Source: Mucilaginibacter sp. KACC 22773
GTDB taxonomy: Bacteria; Bacteroidota; Bacteroidia; Sphingobacteriales; Sphingobacteriaceae
NCBI RefSeq assembly: GCF_028736215.1
Contig: NZ_CP117883.1
Span: forward strand, 2,976,001 to 3,040,000
Direction: 5' to 3'
DNA: 64,000 bases
Below the pieces are notes generated by a model. It was not told the origin of the DNA. It was given only the letters and a program-made list of their open reading frames with translations, and did not search any database. Each line of letters opens with the position of its first letter. Within the stretch, counting starts at the first letter, position 1. Position numbers and translations under genes: made by a program. Positions 37,232 through 47,549 of the stretch are shown piece after piece.

Positions 37232-40200
37232 CTACTTCGTCACATCAACCCACTGCCCTTTAATTAAACTGTTTATCGAGCTGTTGTACATCGCCTCGCA
37301 ATAAACCGCGGGCAGGTAGTAGTGGCCTGCATAGGCGGCATTCAGCATTACGTAGTAGGTAACCTCGCGGCCTTCCGGCAGGCTGAAATAAGTATTCACC
37401 CGATCGTCACGAATATCGCGGTAATCGGATGTTGATGATTTAAAGGCCTCATCGTTATTCATCATCCGGCTGTTCAATATCTCCCAGCCCGAAGGGAAGA
37501 TCTGGGTTAGCGCCAAATTATCATACCGGCCGCGTTTGCCCGGGTTTTTGATGTTTACCTGGGCCACAAAATCGGTACCCTGCCTTAATGATGATGGGTC
37601 TATCTGCTTACCGGATAACGTAAAGTAACCTACGCGCATCTGCAATATCCTCGGGTCGATAAAGGTTTTTACATCAAGCCCCGATGATGGTTGTCCTTTT
37701 TGTATTAACCTTACATACAGCTTGTTGCCGCCATTGTTTTTAAGGCTTACTTTACCACCACCCGCAGCTAAAACGCTTTGCCAGATATACGATTGCGAGT
37801 TAACAGCGCCACCCTGGAAGCTGAATGTCATTTTACCTGACGATTTGTTTTGCCCGCAATATTGCGCAATAGCTATCAGCGAGTAGGCGGTTGTTTGCGT
37901 ACTATACCAGTCATCCTGCGATAACTTTGCAGCTACTGTTCGTAACTGTGCCGCGGCGCGCGTCTGCTGGCCAAGCAAGGTTAATGTTTCCAGTATCATG
38001 GCCTCATCCCTTAAGTCAGACCCATAGGTGCCAAACATGGTGTAATAAGGCTTAATAACGGTTGGCAAGCCTGCAATCATCCGTGAACCTATCTCGGGCT
38101 GCCCCGCCAGCTTATAGGCTGCTGCAAGCCGCCATTTGGCTTCGATGCTGATGTACTTAAACTCGCGCAGGCGGTTCATGGCACCCAGCTCGGGCGAACG
38201 GGCAAGGGCCAGCAGGTACAGGCGGTAGGCCTGGTTCAGGTCGTCGCCATAAAAACTGTGGCTATCCGGCGACCAGCTTAACGCCTTCTGTTTCTGGAAT
38301 TTTTTCCATTGTTCCATAAAGCCCAAAGGCATACTATAGCCTTTAGCTTGCGCGGCCAGCATAAAGTGCCCGGCATAATTGGTTCCCCATTCATCAGCAC
38401 TACCGCCATCTGGCCAGTAGCTTAAGCCGCCACCAGGAACCTGGAAACCGTTTAGCCTTGCTATGGTAGCCTTAATATTCCTTTCGGATTCGGCCTTTTG
38501 CCTTGGCGAAAGATCGAGCAGCTGGCCTAAATATAATTGCGGAAATGCAGCCGAGGTGGTTTGCTCCACGCAGCCATGAGGATAATCAATCAGGTAATCC
38601 AAACGTTTGCCCAAATTAAGGGGTGGGATGGATGCTATCTCCAGCGTATTTTTATTGGTGCCACTGATGCCTACGGCCTGGTAAGCTATGTTCCAGGCTT
38701 CACTGGCAGCAAGCTCTTTCTCCAATATGCGGGTAACCGGTGGGTTAGGGTTACGCACATTTAGTTCAACGTCATAAGCCGCTGTTTCTGAACCGCTTTT
38801 GGCAATTACTTTCACTTTGCCTATCCCTACAAAATCCTTAACGTTCAAATCGAAAGTTACCATCTGGTCGCCGGTTTTGGCGAAGGTGAGGGTTTGGGTA
38901 TTATTACCTTGCAGGTTACTGAAGGCGTTGCTTTGTACCGATACCGTAACCGTTTTAATGTTAGGCTCCATGGCAAAGACAGTAACCGGCAGCTGCACCT
39001 TTTCTGAAGGCCCCAGTACACGCGGCAGTGTAGCCAATATCATCAATGGCTTTTTAACAACAACGGCTTTTTCGGCTATACCATAAGCACCATCGTGCCC
39101 GGCAACAACCATGGCTTTAACCGAGCCTACGTATTGCGGCAATTTAAAGCCCGTGGTTTGCTTTTCTCCCGCTCCGATATGGAACGGCCCCATGAATTTT
39201 ACAACGGGCTTAAAACGGTTTACAGATACGTTCCTGTTGCTGCCCAGGCTACCATCACCGCCTATGCTTAGTATCCGGTTAAGGCCGCCGCCGTAGGCTC
39301 CAATTACATAATCAAACAAATCCCAGGTTTTAACGCCCAGCGCTTCTTTGGCGTAAAATGTATTATGCGGATCGGGGAGTTTGTAACTGGTAATGTCCAG
39401 CAGGCCTTCATCAACAATAGCAATGGTGTAGGTCATCTCCTTGCCGGTGGCTTCTGATACTGTAATGGCCGATTGGGTTTCGGGCCTGATCTTATCGGGC
39501 ATCGTAATCACGGGCTTTAATATGGTAGCCGGGTTGTTAACAGTAAGTGGTATCACCCCGTACATGCGGATAGGCAAATCATTTACGGTTTGCGAATGGT
39601 GCTGCAGCATGGTAACATTTACAAAAACATTGGGCGCCATATCCGGCTCAACTGTAAAGTTGTATTGGGTTTGGCCTTTTTTAGTATCAATCCAGGTGGT
39701 TTTTAAAATCTTGCTGCCATTTTCAAAGCTGATCAATGCCCGGCCATCTGCCGCGGTAGGGATGGTTAATGTGGCCTGTTCGCCAACATTATAGGCTTGC
39801 TTATCTGATGTAAACGAAAGCATGGCTGCTTCGGTAGGGTTGCTTTGCTGTAACCTTTCCGACCAGTTTGGCCAGTCTACATAAATAATTTTACCGGTGC
39901 TATGGCCTGTCTGTTCATCTTTTACCTTAATCAGGTACCGGCCCCAGTCGGCTTTGGGTACACGCAGCGTCCATTTGCCACGGCCATTTGTCAACTGAAT
40001 ACTTTGGGTTTTAATCAGCTTGTTGTATTTACCCTGGGTAAAGTTGGTCATTTCATTCCCGGTTTCGTCCCACCACCAGCGCCATTGTATTTTATACAAT
40101 TCCAGCTGCACGCTGCGGGTACCGGCAAGGGCGTTGCCGTTTACATCTACATCGGCAATATCAATCTGCTGGTCTTTATCGGTAACCAGCATCCCTGATA

Positions 40201-42823
40201 GGGCACTGCCTTCGGGTGTTTTAATACCGACATAACCGGGGTAAACGTTGTATGGCAAACTAACCTGCTGAACGCTGAAGTTGCCTCCAGGTTCAAACAC
40301 TTTTACCAAAAAGTTGGCCTTTAGCTGCCCGGGGGCTTGTTTTTCAATATTGATATTGGCATCCACATCGGCATTGCCTTCGGCGCTCAGCTTGCCATCA
40401 AAAACGGTTTGCGTTTGCATGTTAAAAGCCAGCGTAGGATCGTCAAAAACATAATCCTTATAATTTTTAAACGTGGTTGTTTGCGCCGATAAAAAGGCAT
40501 CAACCTTGGCCTTTAAATTTTGCGCCGCCCCGCCAAACAGCCAACGGGCGGTTAACTTGCCGTTGGCATTATTGCCCTTGGTTAATTCTTCGGCACCGCC
40601 AAAGGTTAGGCCCAACTTTAAGCGGTTAGGCATAATGGTTTCAACCTTTATTTTCTTTTCAAAGGTAGCGCCGCCAACTTTTACGGTAGCTGTCCAGTTA
40701 CCGGTAGGCGACGAGGTTTCGGTAGCGGTATGGAAACTGTAAAAGCCATCAACAGATTTTGTGTTTGTAATCCGTTTATACAATTTATCGTTGGGGTCTT
40801 TTAGCTCAAACTCTACTGGGTGGTCGGCTGGTAGGGTTTTTAGCTTATCTTCCAGTATAAAGGTCATGAATATGCTATCACCTGGCCGCCAAACACCACG
40901 CTCGCCATAAATAAAACCTTTCAATCCGCTTTGTACTTCGTCGCCGCCAACGTTAAAACGGGTAAGTGGGAGGGTATTACCATCATCAAGTTTTAAATAA
41001 CCACGTTGGTTTCCTTTTTTGGCCACCAGCAAATAAGGCTTACGCTTTAAGTCGAAACTTGCCAGGCCGTCACTGCCCGAGGTGGTTTTTAGCAATACCT
41101 GCTTTTGGTAATCCAGCAGTTGCAGTTCAACGCCCTGCATCGGTTTGGCATTCATAATATCGGTAACCGCAATAAGCATATTGTTATTATTGCCCCGTTT
41201 CGCAATCAACCCTATGTTTGATGCAATGATGTTACGGGTTGCCCAGCGGGTTTTGGTGTAGTAGGATGGGGTGCAGGCATTATCCTTCTCCTGCCAGTCA
41301 TAACCTTCGGGATAATAGCTGTCGTACCTCGACCAAAAGTCGTTATCCTCGTCGTCTACCTTGCCTGCATTATCGCTGTAGCTGTAATCACCGCCGCCAT
41401 ATTCGTCATCATCAGTGCCGCTTTTTTTACCTGCGCCTGCTATACTGCAATTGTATAAGGAATATTCCTGCCTGAAACCGATGATAACCCGGTAAATTGC
41501 TCCCGGTTCGGTGCGGATCATCTGATCAAGATCGAGCATAAAACGGTTCTTCTTGTTCAAGTTAAGCCCTTTATCGTTATCCAGCCTGATGGTTTTTTGT
41601 AAAATGGGCCTGCCTACCTGGCGCAATTCCTGGCTGCCGTTAAAATCATTGTTTTGAAAATATTGCGGAACATTACTTTCATATATTTTAATTACCGACA
41701 CATCAACTGCTTTAAGGTTTACGGCCTCAAAAGGCATCATCAGCTTGCCCGAATCGGGGAGGATAACGCCCTTGCCCGGAATAGTTACGCCGGGCAGCCG
41801 GTTCTCAAAAAACACATTTGCTGTATAGGTTTTGGTGATCTTTTTATGCGATATGTTTTCTACCCCTTCATTTACAAATACACTGTAATCGCCTTCAAGC
41901 CTTTCGGGAGCGTAAATTTTTACGGTACTGCCTTCAATGGCATATGCCGGATCGGTTACATTGTTAATGCCGATTAGCCCTGCCAATTCCTGCCCAACCA
42001 TAATGGCATCTGAAAATTGTACCAGTACATACTGGTCATTATCCTGTACGGCACGAACGTTCAGCACTTTAAAATCGCCAATTGCCGGTACATCAAAATG
42101 TTGCTCGCCTTTTTTATCAACGTTGATGCTGCTGCCGTCCCAATTAATGGTTAGTGCCGCAACTTCGCCTTTTTGACGTTTTAAACCGGTTATTTTGAAG
42201 GTGTGGGTTTTTGCGGCTATGTTATGCTCCCAGCTGATCTTCACAGGTAGCATATAGTTTACAGTAATTACTTTTTCGATAAGGGCAGGGTCCTCGGTAT
42301 CGGCCGTTTGTACCGATCCTTCCATCTTCATCTCATCAGTAGATGTACTGGTAGCTGTTTGCAGCCCGTTAAAAGCAATGTTAAAATCGGGCTTAACTAC
42401 CTGGAAGTTAAACTTAAATCTGTTAAATCTGGAAGGCACATCAATCAATTTGCCCAGTTTAAATTCGGCATTGTAGGTTTTATCAGGGTCGAGTTTTTTA
42501 TCCGGCCGGAATTCAATGGTGCGCGAATCTGTCCAGTAAGCTTTGCCTTTTACCGATGGCGAAAAATCAAACAGGTTGTTATCAACCTCTTCGTTTTGTT
42601 GATGGGTAATTTGCACTGTGCTGGCAAGGCGAATGGTAATGGGGCTTGCTTTGGAAATTACCCCTGTTGTGTACGACTCGATGTACTTGCTAAAGGCAGG
42701 GTCGACCACATTTTTCTTTTGGCCATTAACAATAAGATAAGCGATGATTAATAGCACTGCAAGTGCCGAACCGAATGTAATTAGGCTTTTACGTTTGCGG
42801 AACCTGGTATATCCGTTCTCCAT
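37232..42823 (-). CDS. Bacterial alpha-2-macroglobulin, thioester type
   Basis: The 1863-residue protein has a single N-terminal membrane anchor (about residues 14-33) and no lipobox, so it is held in the inner membrane and faces the periplasm. It has a chain of macroglobulin (MG) domains, including GLKGFIYGERGVWRPGDSIFMTF. The thioester motif C1418-V-E-Q is in DYPHGCVEQTTSAAFPQLYLG, followed by an alpha/alpha toroid with repeated helices (YAGHFMLAAQAKGY) and a C-terminal receptor-like domain. The reactive thioester traps attacking proteases by covalent bond. In proteobacteria the gene is usually next to pbpC. Here no penicillin-binding protein is adjacent. Two heptamer arrays lie directly upstream. 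Confidence 0.93.
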   Translation of the reverse strand: MENGYTRFRKRKSLITFGSALAVLLIIAYLIVNGQKKNVVDPAFSKYIESYTTGVISKASPITIRLASTVQITHQQNEEVDNNLFDFSPSVKGKAYWTDSRTIEFRPDKKLDPDKTYNAEFKLGKLIDVPSRFNRFKFNFQVVKPDFNIAFNGLQTATSTSTDEMKMEGSVQTADTEDPALIEKVITVNYMLPVKISWEHNIAAKTHTFKITGLKRQKGEVAALTINWDGSSINVDKKGEQHFDVPAIGDFKVLNVRAVQDNDQYVLVQFSDAIMVGQELAGLIGINNVTDPAYAIEGSTVKIYAPERLEGDYSVFVNEGVENISHKKITKTYTANVFFENRLPGVTIPGKGVILPDSGKLMMPFEAVNLKAVDVSVIKIYESNVPQYFQNNDFNGSQELRQVGRPILQKTIRLDNDKGLNLNKKNRFMLDLDQMIRTEPGAIYRVIIGFRQEYSLYNCSIAGAGKKSGTDDDEYGGGDYSYSDNAGKVDDEDNDFWSRYDSYYPEGYDWQEKDNACTPSYYTKTRWATRNIIASNIGLIAKRGNNNNMLIAVTDIMNAKPMQGVELQLLDYQKQVLLKTTSGSDGLASFDLKRKPYLLVAKKGNQRGYLKLDDGNTLPLTRFNVGGDEVQSGLKGFIYGERGVWRPGDSIFMTFILEDKLKTLPADHPVEFELKDPNDKLYKRITNTKSVDGFYSFHTATETSSPTGNWTATVKVGGATFEKKIKVETIMPNRLKLGLTFGGAEELTKGNNANGKLTARWLFGGAAQNLKAKVDAFLSAQTTTFKNYKDYVFDDPTLAFNMQTQTVFDGKLSAEGNADVDANINIEKQAPGQLKANFLVKVFEPGGNFSVQQVSLPYNVYPGYVGIKTPEGSALSGMLVTDKDQQIDIADVDVNGNALAGTRSVQLELYKIQWRWWWDETGNEMTNFTQGKYNKLIKTQSIQLTNGRGKWTLRVPKADWGRYLIKVKDEQTGHSTGKIIYVDWPNWSERLQQSNPTEAAMLSFTSDKQAYNVGEQATLTIPTAADGRALISFENGSKILKTTWIDTKKGQTQYNFTVEPDMAPNVFVNVTMLQHHSQTVNDLPIRMYGVIPLTVNNPATILKPVITMPDKIRPETQSAITVSEATGKEMTYTIAIVDEGLLDITSYKLPDPHNTFYAKEALGVKTWDLFDYVIGAYGGGLNRILSIGGDGSLGSNRNVSVNRFKPVVKFMGPFHIGAGEKQTTGFKLPQYVGSVKAMVVAGHDGAYGIAEKAVVVKKPLMILATLPRVLGPSEKVQLPVTVFAMEPNIKTVTVSVQSNAFSNLQGNNTQTLTFAKTGDQMVTFDLNVKDFVGIGKVKVIAKSGSETAAYDVELNVRNPNPPVTRILEKELAASEAWNIAYQAVGISGTNKNTLEIASIPPLNLGKRLDYLIDYPHGCVEQTTSAAFPQLYLGQLLDLSPRQKAESERNIKATIARLNGFQVPGGGLSYWPDGGSADEWGTNYAGHFMLAAQAKGYSMPLGFMEQWKKFQKQKALSWSPDSHSFYGDDLNQAYRLYLLALARSPELGAMNRLREFKYISIEAKWRLAAAYKLAGQPEIGSRMIAGLPTVIKPYYTMFGTYGSDLRDEAMILETLTLLGQQTRAAAQLRTVAAKLSQDDWYSTQTTAYSLIAIAQYCGQNKSSGKMTFSFQGGAVNSQSYIWQSVLAAGGGKVSLKNNGGNKLYVRLIQKGQPSSGLDVKTFIDPRILQMRVGYFTLSGKQIDPSSLRQGTDFVAQVNIKNPGKRGRYDNLALTQIFPSGWEILNSRMMNNDEAFKSSTSDYRDIRDDRVNTYFSLPEGREVTYYVMLNAAYAGHYYLPAVYCEAMYNSSINSLIKGQWVDVTK

Positions 42824-42893
42824 GGAATAGGTTTATTTATTCCATGAATGTATAAAATTTATAACAACAAATAATTAATTGAGAAATATTTAT

Positions 42894-43009
42894 GTTGTGA
42901 GTTGTGAGTTGTGAGTTGTGAGTTGTGAGTTGTGAGTTGTGAGTTGTGAGTTGTGAGTTGTGAGTTGTGAGTTGTGAGTTGTGAGTTGTGAGTTGTGAGT
43001 TGTGAGTTG
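42894..43009. repeat. Heptamer tandem array (gttgtga, 16.6 copies)
   Basis: Perfect gttgtga copies fill 116 bp, starting 70 bp upstream of the macroglobulin start codon. The unit differs from the ccaatga and ctaatga arrays but keeps the seven-base length. Confidence 0.97.
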
Positions 43010-43055
43010 GATTATGTTAAGTAGTTAAAACAATCTTCATCAATGTCAACTTGCC

Positions 43056-43119
43056 CTAATGACTAATGACTAATGACTAATGACTAATGACTAATGACTA
43101 ATGACTAATGACTAATGAC
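43056..43119. repeat. Heptamer tandem array (ctaatga, 9.1 copies)
   Basis: The 64-bp array ends 2 bp before the TAG stop of the minus-strand gene at 43122. In that gene's sense it reads ATTAGTC repeated. It differs from the 10288 array by one base per unit. Confidence 0.97.
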
Positions 43120-43121
43120 AA

Positions 43122-43526
43122 CTACAATATCATAACCCCGGGCTTATTCAACACCGGAAGTTTGATGAAATTCATTTCTACGATGCTCTCAGGCAGGAAA
43201 ATGAACTTTTTATCGTAAATGTTACCGCCGATGTAATAGCTTAGCCAATACTCATTATTCAGGCCGAAAGTTTGCTCGTCAATAGGTTCGATAAGCTTGT
43301 ATCCTTTACTGTCAACTACCGGGATCATGTGGCGTAAAACGGAAGTTTTTACCTGCTCGCCATTTTTTTCGCCGTACCCCTTCGAGGTGATCAGGACATT
43401 CTCGATAGGCTCATTTTTAAGGTTGATGAGGTACACGTACCAAATTTTGCTCTCCACACTTTCGCGCTCCAGCGCTACCGCTATGGCAATATCTTTAACG
43501 TTATTTTCGGGGAGGTCCTTGATCAT
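43122..43526 (-). CDS. Conserved hypothetical protein of Bacteroidota
   Basis: This 134-residue cytosolic protein starts MIKDLPENNVKDIAIAVALER and continues with ESKIWYVYLINLKNEPIENVLITSKGYGE. I know this pattern only from hypothetical proteins of Bacteroidota, sometimes wrongly labelled as a phenylalanyl-tRNA synthetase subunit. No catalytic motif is visible, and the alternating hydrophobic pattern suggests a beta-sandwich. It lies downstream of topA in the same direction with a 108-bp gap full of heptad phrases. Its own 3' end runs into the ctaatga array. Confidence 0.7.
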   Translation of the reverse strand: MIKDLPENNVKDIAIAVALERESVESKIWYVYLINLKNEPIENVLITSKGYGEKNGEQVKTSVLRHMIPVVDSKGYKLIEPIDEQTFGLNNEYWLSYYIGGNIYDKKFIFLPESIVEMNFIKLPVLNKPGVMIL

Positions 43527-43529
43527 TTT

Positions 43530-43634
43530 GTTGATAAGTTAAGCGGTTGATTAGGTTGATTGAGTTAAGTGGTTTGTGGCCGAGAAAAATCTATTTAACT
43601 TATTCAACTTAATCCAACTCAATCAACCAATTAC
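43530..43634. repeat. Heptad-phrase inverted repeat between topA and the 134-residue protein gene
   Basis: The left half (43530-43572) holds words such as ggttgattaggttgattgag. The right half (43592-43634) holds their reverse complements (caactcaatcaacc). It starts right after the topA stop codon and ends just before the next start. The two halves can fold on each other. Confidence 0.75.
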
Positions 43635-46028
43635 TTACTTCTTCTTAGCCGGCGCTTTTTTCTTGGCGGGGGCTTTTTTGGCCGCAGGTTTTGCGGCTGC
43701 TACCGTTTTACCAAAGCGGCCTTTTTTGGTGTCCTTAGGCATGGCATCAGCCAGGGCCTTGCACTCTTCATAAGTTAAGGTCAAGGGATCTTTATCCTTG
43801 GGTATCTTAACGTTAAGTTTGCCAAATTCAATATAGGGCCCCCAGCGGCCGTTCAATACTTTTACTTCCGGGTCTTCTTCAAACGCTTTAATCAGTCTCT
43901 CGGCATCTTTTTTACGTTTTTCGTTAATCAGCTCAATCGCTTTTTCTTCGGTAACATCATGCGGATCGATATCCTTTGGCAACGATACGAACGCGCTGTT
44001 ATGGCTAATGTACGGCCCGAAACGGCCGATAGCCACTTTCATTACCTTACCTTCATATTCTCCAACAACTTTAGGAAGCTTAAATAATTCCAGGGCTTCA
44101 TCAATAGTGATAGTTTCAATGCTTTGGCCGGTCCTTAAACTGGCATATAACGGCTTTTCTTCATTCTCCTCGGTAGCACTTTCGCCAACCTGCACAAAGG
44201 GGCCGTAGCGGCCAATACGTACAGATATTTTCTTGCCATTTTCAGGATGCACACCCAATTCACGTTCACCGGTTGCTTTATCAGCCGTTTCAATAGTGCT
44301 TTGCACACCTTTATGGAACGGGTTATAAAAATCGTGCAGCATGGCGGTCCAGTCTTTTAACCCCTGGGCTATCTCGTCAAATTGCTTTTCAACGCTGGCT
44401 GTAAAGTTAAAATCTACAATTTCTTTAAAGTATTGTACCAAAAAGTCGTTTACAACCGCGCCAATATCAGTGGGGAATAACTTGCCGCGCTCGGCACCGG
44501 TATTCTCCGTTTTTTGTTCTTTAACAATCTGGCCATCTTTCAGCACCATTAGCCTGAAATTGCGCACTTTACCTTCGCGCTCTTCCTTAACCACATAACC
44601 ACGGTTTTGGATGGTAGATATGGTAGGGGCGTAGGTAGATGGGCGGCCGATACCCAACTCCTCTAACTTTTTCACCAGGCTGGCCTCAGTATACCTTGCC
44701 GGCGGACGCGAGAAGCGTTCTGTTGCCGACATTTCCTGTAGCGCCAAACGCAGGCCACGGGTTAAAGGTGGCAGCATCGCGTTTTCGCCGTCCTGTTGCG
44801 GTTCATCCTCGTCGTCGCTTGATTCAAGGTAAACTTTCAGGAAACCATCAAACTTCATCACCTCGCCGTTGGCTGTTAAATCCTCTTTACGGGTTGATAT
44901 ACTGATTTTTGCGGTGGTTTTCTCAAATTGCGCTTCACTCATTTGTGAGGCTATGGCACGTTTCCAGATCAGTTCATAAAGGCGTTTCTCGTTCGATTCG
45001 CCATTGATAGTATGGTTGTTGAAATAGGTTGGCCTGATAGCTTCGTGAGCTTCCTGCGCGCTTGCATTTTTGGTTTTATATTTTCTTAGCTGATGGTATT
45101 TTTCGCCATAAGCCGATATAATTTCACTTTGTGCGGCATTTAACGCGGTATCCGATAAGTTTACCGAGTCGGTACGCATATAGGTAATATATCCAGCCTC
45201 GTACAAACGTTGGGCTACCTGCATGGTGCGGGCTACCGAGTAGCCCAGTTTCCTGCTGGCTTCCTGTTGTAGGGTAGATGTGGTAAACGGTGCAGCAGGT
45301 GAGCGTTTGGCCGGTTTGGTTTCCAGCGAGCGTACGTCAAAATCGGCACCGATACAATCCTGTAAAAACTTCTCGGCATCTTCTGGTTTGGCATAACGTT
45401 CGGCCAGTTCGGCTTTAAAAGCATCTTTGCCCTTACCAAATATGGCTACTATTTTAAAAGCAGCTTCGGCAGTAAATTTATTTACTTCGCGTTCCCTGTC
45501 AACAATTAATCGTACTGCTACTGATTGTACACGACCCGCAGATAAAGATGGCTTAACCTTTTTCCATAAAACAGGCGAGAGTTCAAAACCCACCAGCCTG
45601 TCTAATACACGGCGTGCCTGTTGTGCATTTACCAAATTGTAGTCAATTTTACGTGGCGTATCAATTGCCTTTAAAATGGCCGGTTTGGTTATTTCGTGAA
45701 AAACGATGCGTTTGGTGGTAGCATCTTTCAATCCTAAAGTATCAAATAAGTGCCATGATATGGCTTCTCCCTCGCGGTCCTCATCCGATGCCAGCCAAAC
45801 CATCTCTGCTTCTTTAGCTAATTTCTTCAACTCGCTCACTACCTGTTTTTTATCGGCAGGAACCTCATATTTTTGAGCGAAGTTGTTACCTATATCTATC
45901 GCATCTTCAGACTTTACCAAATCGCGGATATGCCCGTAGCTCGACTTTACAATAAAGTCTTTCCCAAGGTAACCCTCGATGGTTTTGGCTTTCGCCGGAG
46001 ATTCAACTATCAGTAAATTTTTGGCCAT
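43635..46028 (-). CDS. topA: DNA topoisomerase I (type IA)
   Basis: The 797-residue protein begins with the TOPRIM domain (KNLLIVESPAKAKTIEGYLG, then DEDREGEAISWHL for Mg binding). The active-site tyrosine is Y283 in GYITYMRTDSVNLS. The C-terminus has three TopA_C-type repeats (RIGRYGPFVQVG, AIGRFGPYISHNS, GRWGPYIEFG) instead of Cys4 zinc fingers, and a Lys/Ala/Pro-rich tail (KKAPAKKKAPAKKK). It relaxes negative supercoils in the nucleoid. It is of normal length for Bacteroidota. The 227 bp before it hold its promoter. Confidence 0.97.
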   Translation of the reverse strand: MAKNLLIVESPAKAKTIEGYLGKDFIVKSSYGHIRDLVKSEDAIDIGNNFAQKYEVPADKKQVVSELKKLAKEAEMVWLASDEDREGEAISWHLFDTLGLKDATTKRIVFHEITKPAILKAIDTPRKIDYNLVNAQQARRVLDRLVGFELSPVLWKKVKPSLSAGRVQSVAVRLIVDREREVNKFTAEAAFKIVAIFGKGKDAFKAELAERYAKPEDAEKFLQDCIGADFDVRSLETKPAKRSPAAPFTTSTLQQEASRKLGYSVARTMQVAQRLYEAGYITYMRTDSVNLSDTALNAAQSEIISAYGEKYHQLRKYKTKNASAQEAHEAIRPTYFNNHTINGESNEKRLYELIWKRAIASQMSEAQFEKTTAKISISTRKEDLTANGEVMKFDGFLKVYLESSDDEDEPQQDGENAMLPPLTRGLRLALQEMSATERFSRPPARYTEASLVKKLEELGIGRPSTYAPTISTIQNRGYVVKEEREGKVRNFRLMVLKDGQIVKEQKTENTGAERGKLFPTDIGAVVNDFLVQYFKEIVDFNFTASVEKQFDEIAQGLKDWTAMLHDFYNPFHKGVQSTIETADKATGERELGVHPENGKKISVRIGRYGPFVQVGESATEENEEKPLYASLRTGQSIETITIDEALELFKLPKVVGEYEGKVMKVAIGRFGPYISHNSAFVSLPKDIDPHDVTEEKAIELINEKRKKDAERLIKAFEEDPEVKVLNGRWGPYIEFGKLNVKIPKDKDPLTLTYEECKALADAMPKDTKKGRFGKTVAAAKPAAKKAPAKKKAPAKKK

Positions 46029-46254
46029 TTAAGCAGTTATTTTTTGCAAATAAAACATAAAGAAAGCGAAACGCCAATTAGTTTTGCTAAAAACGTTGGA
46101 ATATTAGCTGTGAAGATTGTACGAATGCCTCAATTTTGAAAAGATGTAGTATTGTTTCAAGAGCGATTTTAAAGGCTGTTTTTTGATGTTTTGACGCCGC
46201 TATGTACCCGGTTAAATACCGTCAGTTTTACACTATTTGGCCCTCAAACTGAAA

Positions 46255-47343
46255 CTACATTAAAAATCCGCCACCCAAAAGGTCGTTGCCTTCATAAAAA
46301 ACGGCCGATTGCCCTGGGGCGATTCCGGATACATTATGATGAAAATCAACCTTCATGTGTTCGCCCATTTGCACAATGCTGCTGGTGGTACCGGCATCTT
46401 TATAACGAATTTTGGTAATAGCTTCAATAGGCTCCGGTATACTGGCGTATTTAACCAGGTTTAGGTTTTTAACCCAGGCCTGCTTGCGTTCCAATTCATC
46501 GGCAGTGCCTAATACTACGGTATTGGTGTTAGGGTCAATACTGGTTACAAACATAGGTTGCCCCAGCGCAATGCCTAATCCTTTACGCTGACCGATGGTA
46601 TAAAAGGGATATCCCTGGTGTTTACCTACTACGGTGCCGTTTGCAAGCACAAAGTTGCCACCGGCAACACGTTCTTCCAAGTCTTCAACTTTATGCCTTA
46701 AAAACGATCTGTAGTCGTTATCGGGCACAAAGCAAATTTCGTAGCTTTCACTTTTACCGGCAAGCTCAATCTGCCCCATATCCATAGCCATTTGCCTGAT
46801 CTCGGGCTTCGAAAAACTGCCTAAGGGGAATTTGGTACGTGCCAGGTTTTTTTGAGATACTCCCCAAAGCACGTACGACTGATCTTTATTTTCGTCTTTA
46901 CCTTTTGAAATTACGTAACGGCCATTATCCTGTAAACGGATATTGGCATAATGTCCTGTAGCTATAAATTCGCAATCCAGTTTATCGGCGCGTTTTAATA
47001 AAGCTTCCCATTTAATGTGGGTATTACATAACACACAGGGGTTAGGGGTGCGGCCGGCCAGGTACTCGTCAACAAAGTTATCAATAACGAAATCGCCAAA
47101 CTCATTGCGGATATCCAGGATATAATGAGGAAAACCATAGCCAACGGCCAAAGCACGCGCATCGTTAATACTATCAAGGCTGCAGCATCCCGTTTCTTTC
47201 GAGCTTCCGCCCGATGATGCATAGTCCCAGGTTTTCATGGTGAGCCCAATAACTTCATAGCCCTGCTCATGCAACATAACTGCTGCTACCGAACTATCAA
47301 CGCCACCGCTCATTGCCACTAAGATCCTGCCATGCTTACTCAT
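46255..47343 (-). CDS. mnmA: tRNA-specific 2-thiouridylase MnmA
   Basis: This 362-residue cytosolic enzyme thiolates U34 of Lys, Glu and Gln tRNAs. The PP-loop motif SGGVDSS is at residues 14-20. The catalytic cysteines are in TPNPCVLCNTHIKW and in YEICFVPDNDYRSFL. A C-terminal beta-barrel ends with GIAPGQSAVFYEGNDLLGGGFL, the usual MnmA end. It is a single gene with no close partner. The 226 bp on its left toward topA hold nothing I can name. Confidence 0.97.
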   Translation of the reverse strand: MSKHGRILVAMSGGVDSSVAAVMLHEQGYEVIGLTMKTWDYASSGGSSKETGCCSLDSINDARALAVGYGFPHYILDIRNEFGDFVIDNFVDEYLAGRTPNPCVLCNTHIKWEALLKRADKLDCEFIATGHYANIRLQDNGRYVISKGKDENKDQSYVLWGVSQKNLARTKFPLGSFSKPEIRQMAMDMGQIELAGKSESYEICFVPDNDYRSFLRHKVEDLEERVAGGNFVLANGTVVGKHQGYPFYTIGQRKGLGIALGQPMFVTSIDPNTNTVVLGTADELERKQAWVKNLNLVKYASIPEPIEAITKIRYKDAGTTSSIVQMGEHMKVDFHHNVSGIAPGQSAVFYEGNDLLGGGFLM

Positions 47344-47410
47344 AATGGCGCAAAGATACGCTTTTGTGTTTTATATTGATATAGGGGTTAGGTCAGGGTA
47401 GGGCAATAAT

Positions 47411-47444
47411 TTAGTATCAAGTAGTAAGTATCAAGTATCAAGAC
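47411..47444. repeat. Loose heptad phrase upstream of mnmA
   Basis: Words agtatca, agtagta, agtatca and agtatca follow one another. They are the same words as in the czcB-czcA inverted repeat at 7325-7444. Confidence 0.75.
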
Positions 47445-47549
47445 TTTTTTGGTTCACTTGTTCATTAGTTCATTGGTCTTTTCTGGTGGGATTGCCAGAT
47501 AGATAGGAGGTATTCAGCCAAGAAGCTATTTGTCTGCCATGCCCGCGTT

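Noticed and set aside
42894..43119. The tandem arrays as a CRISPR
   Set aside because: The unit is 7 bp with no spacers, and no cas genes are near.
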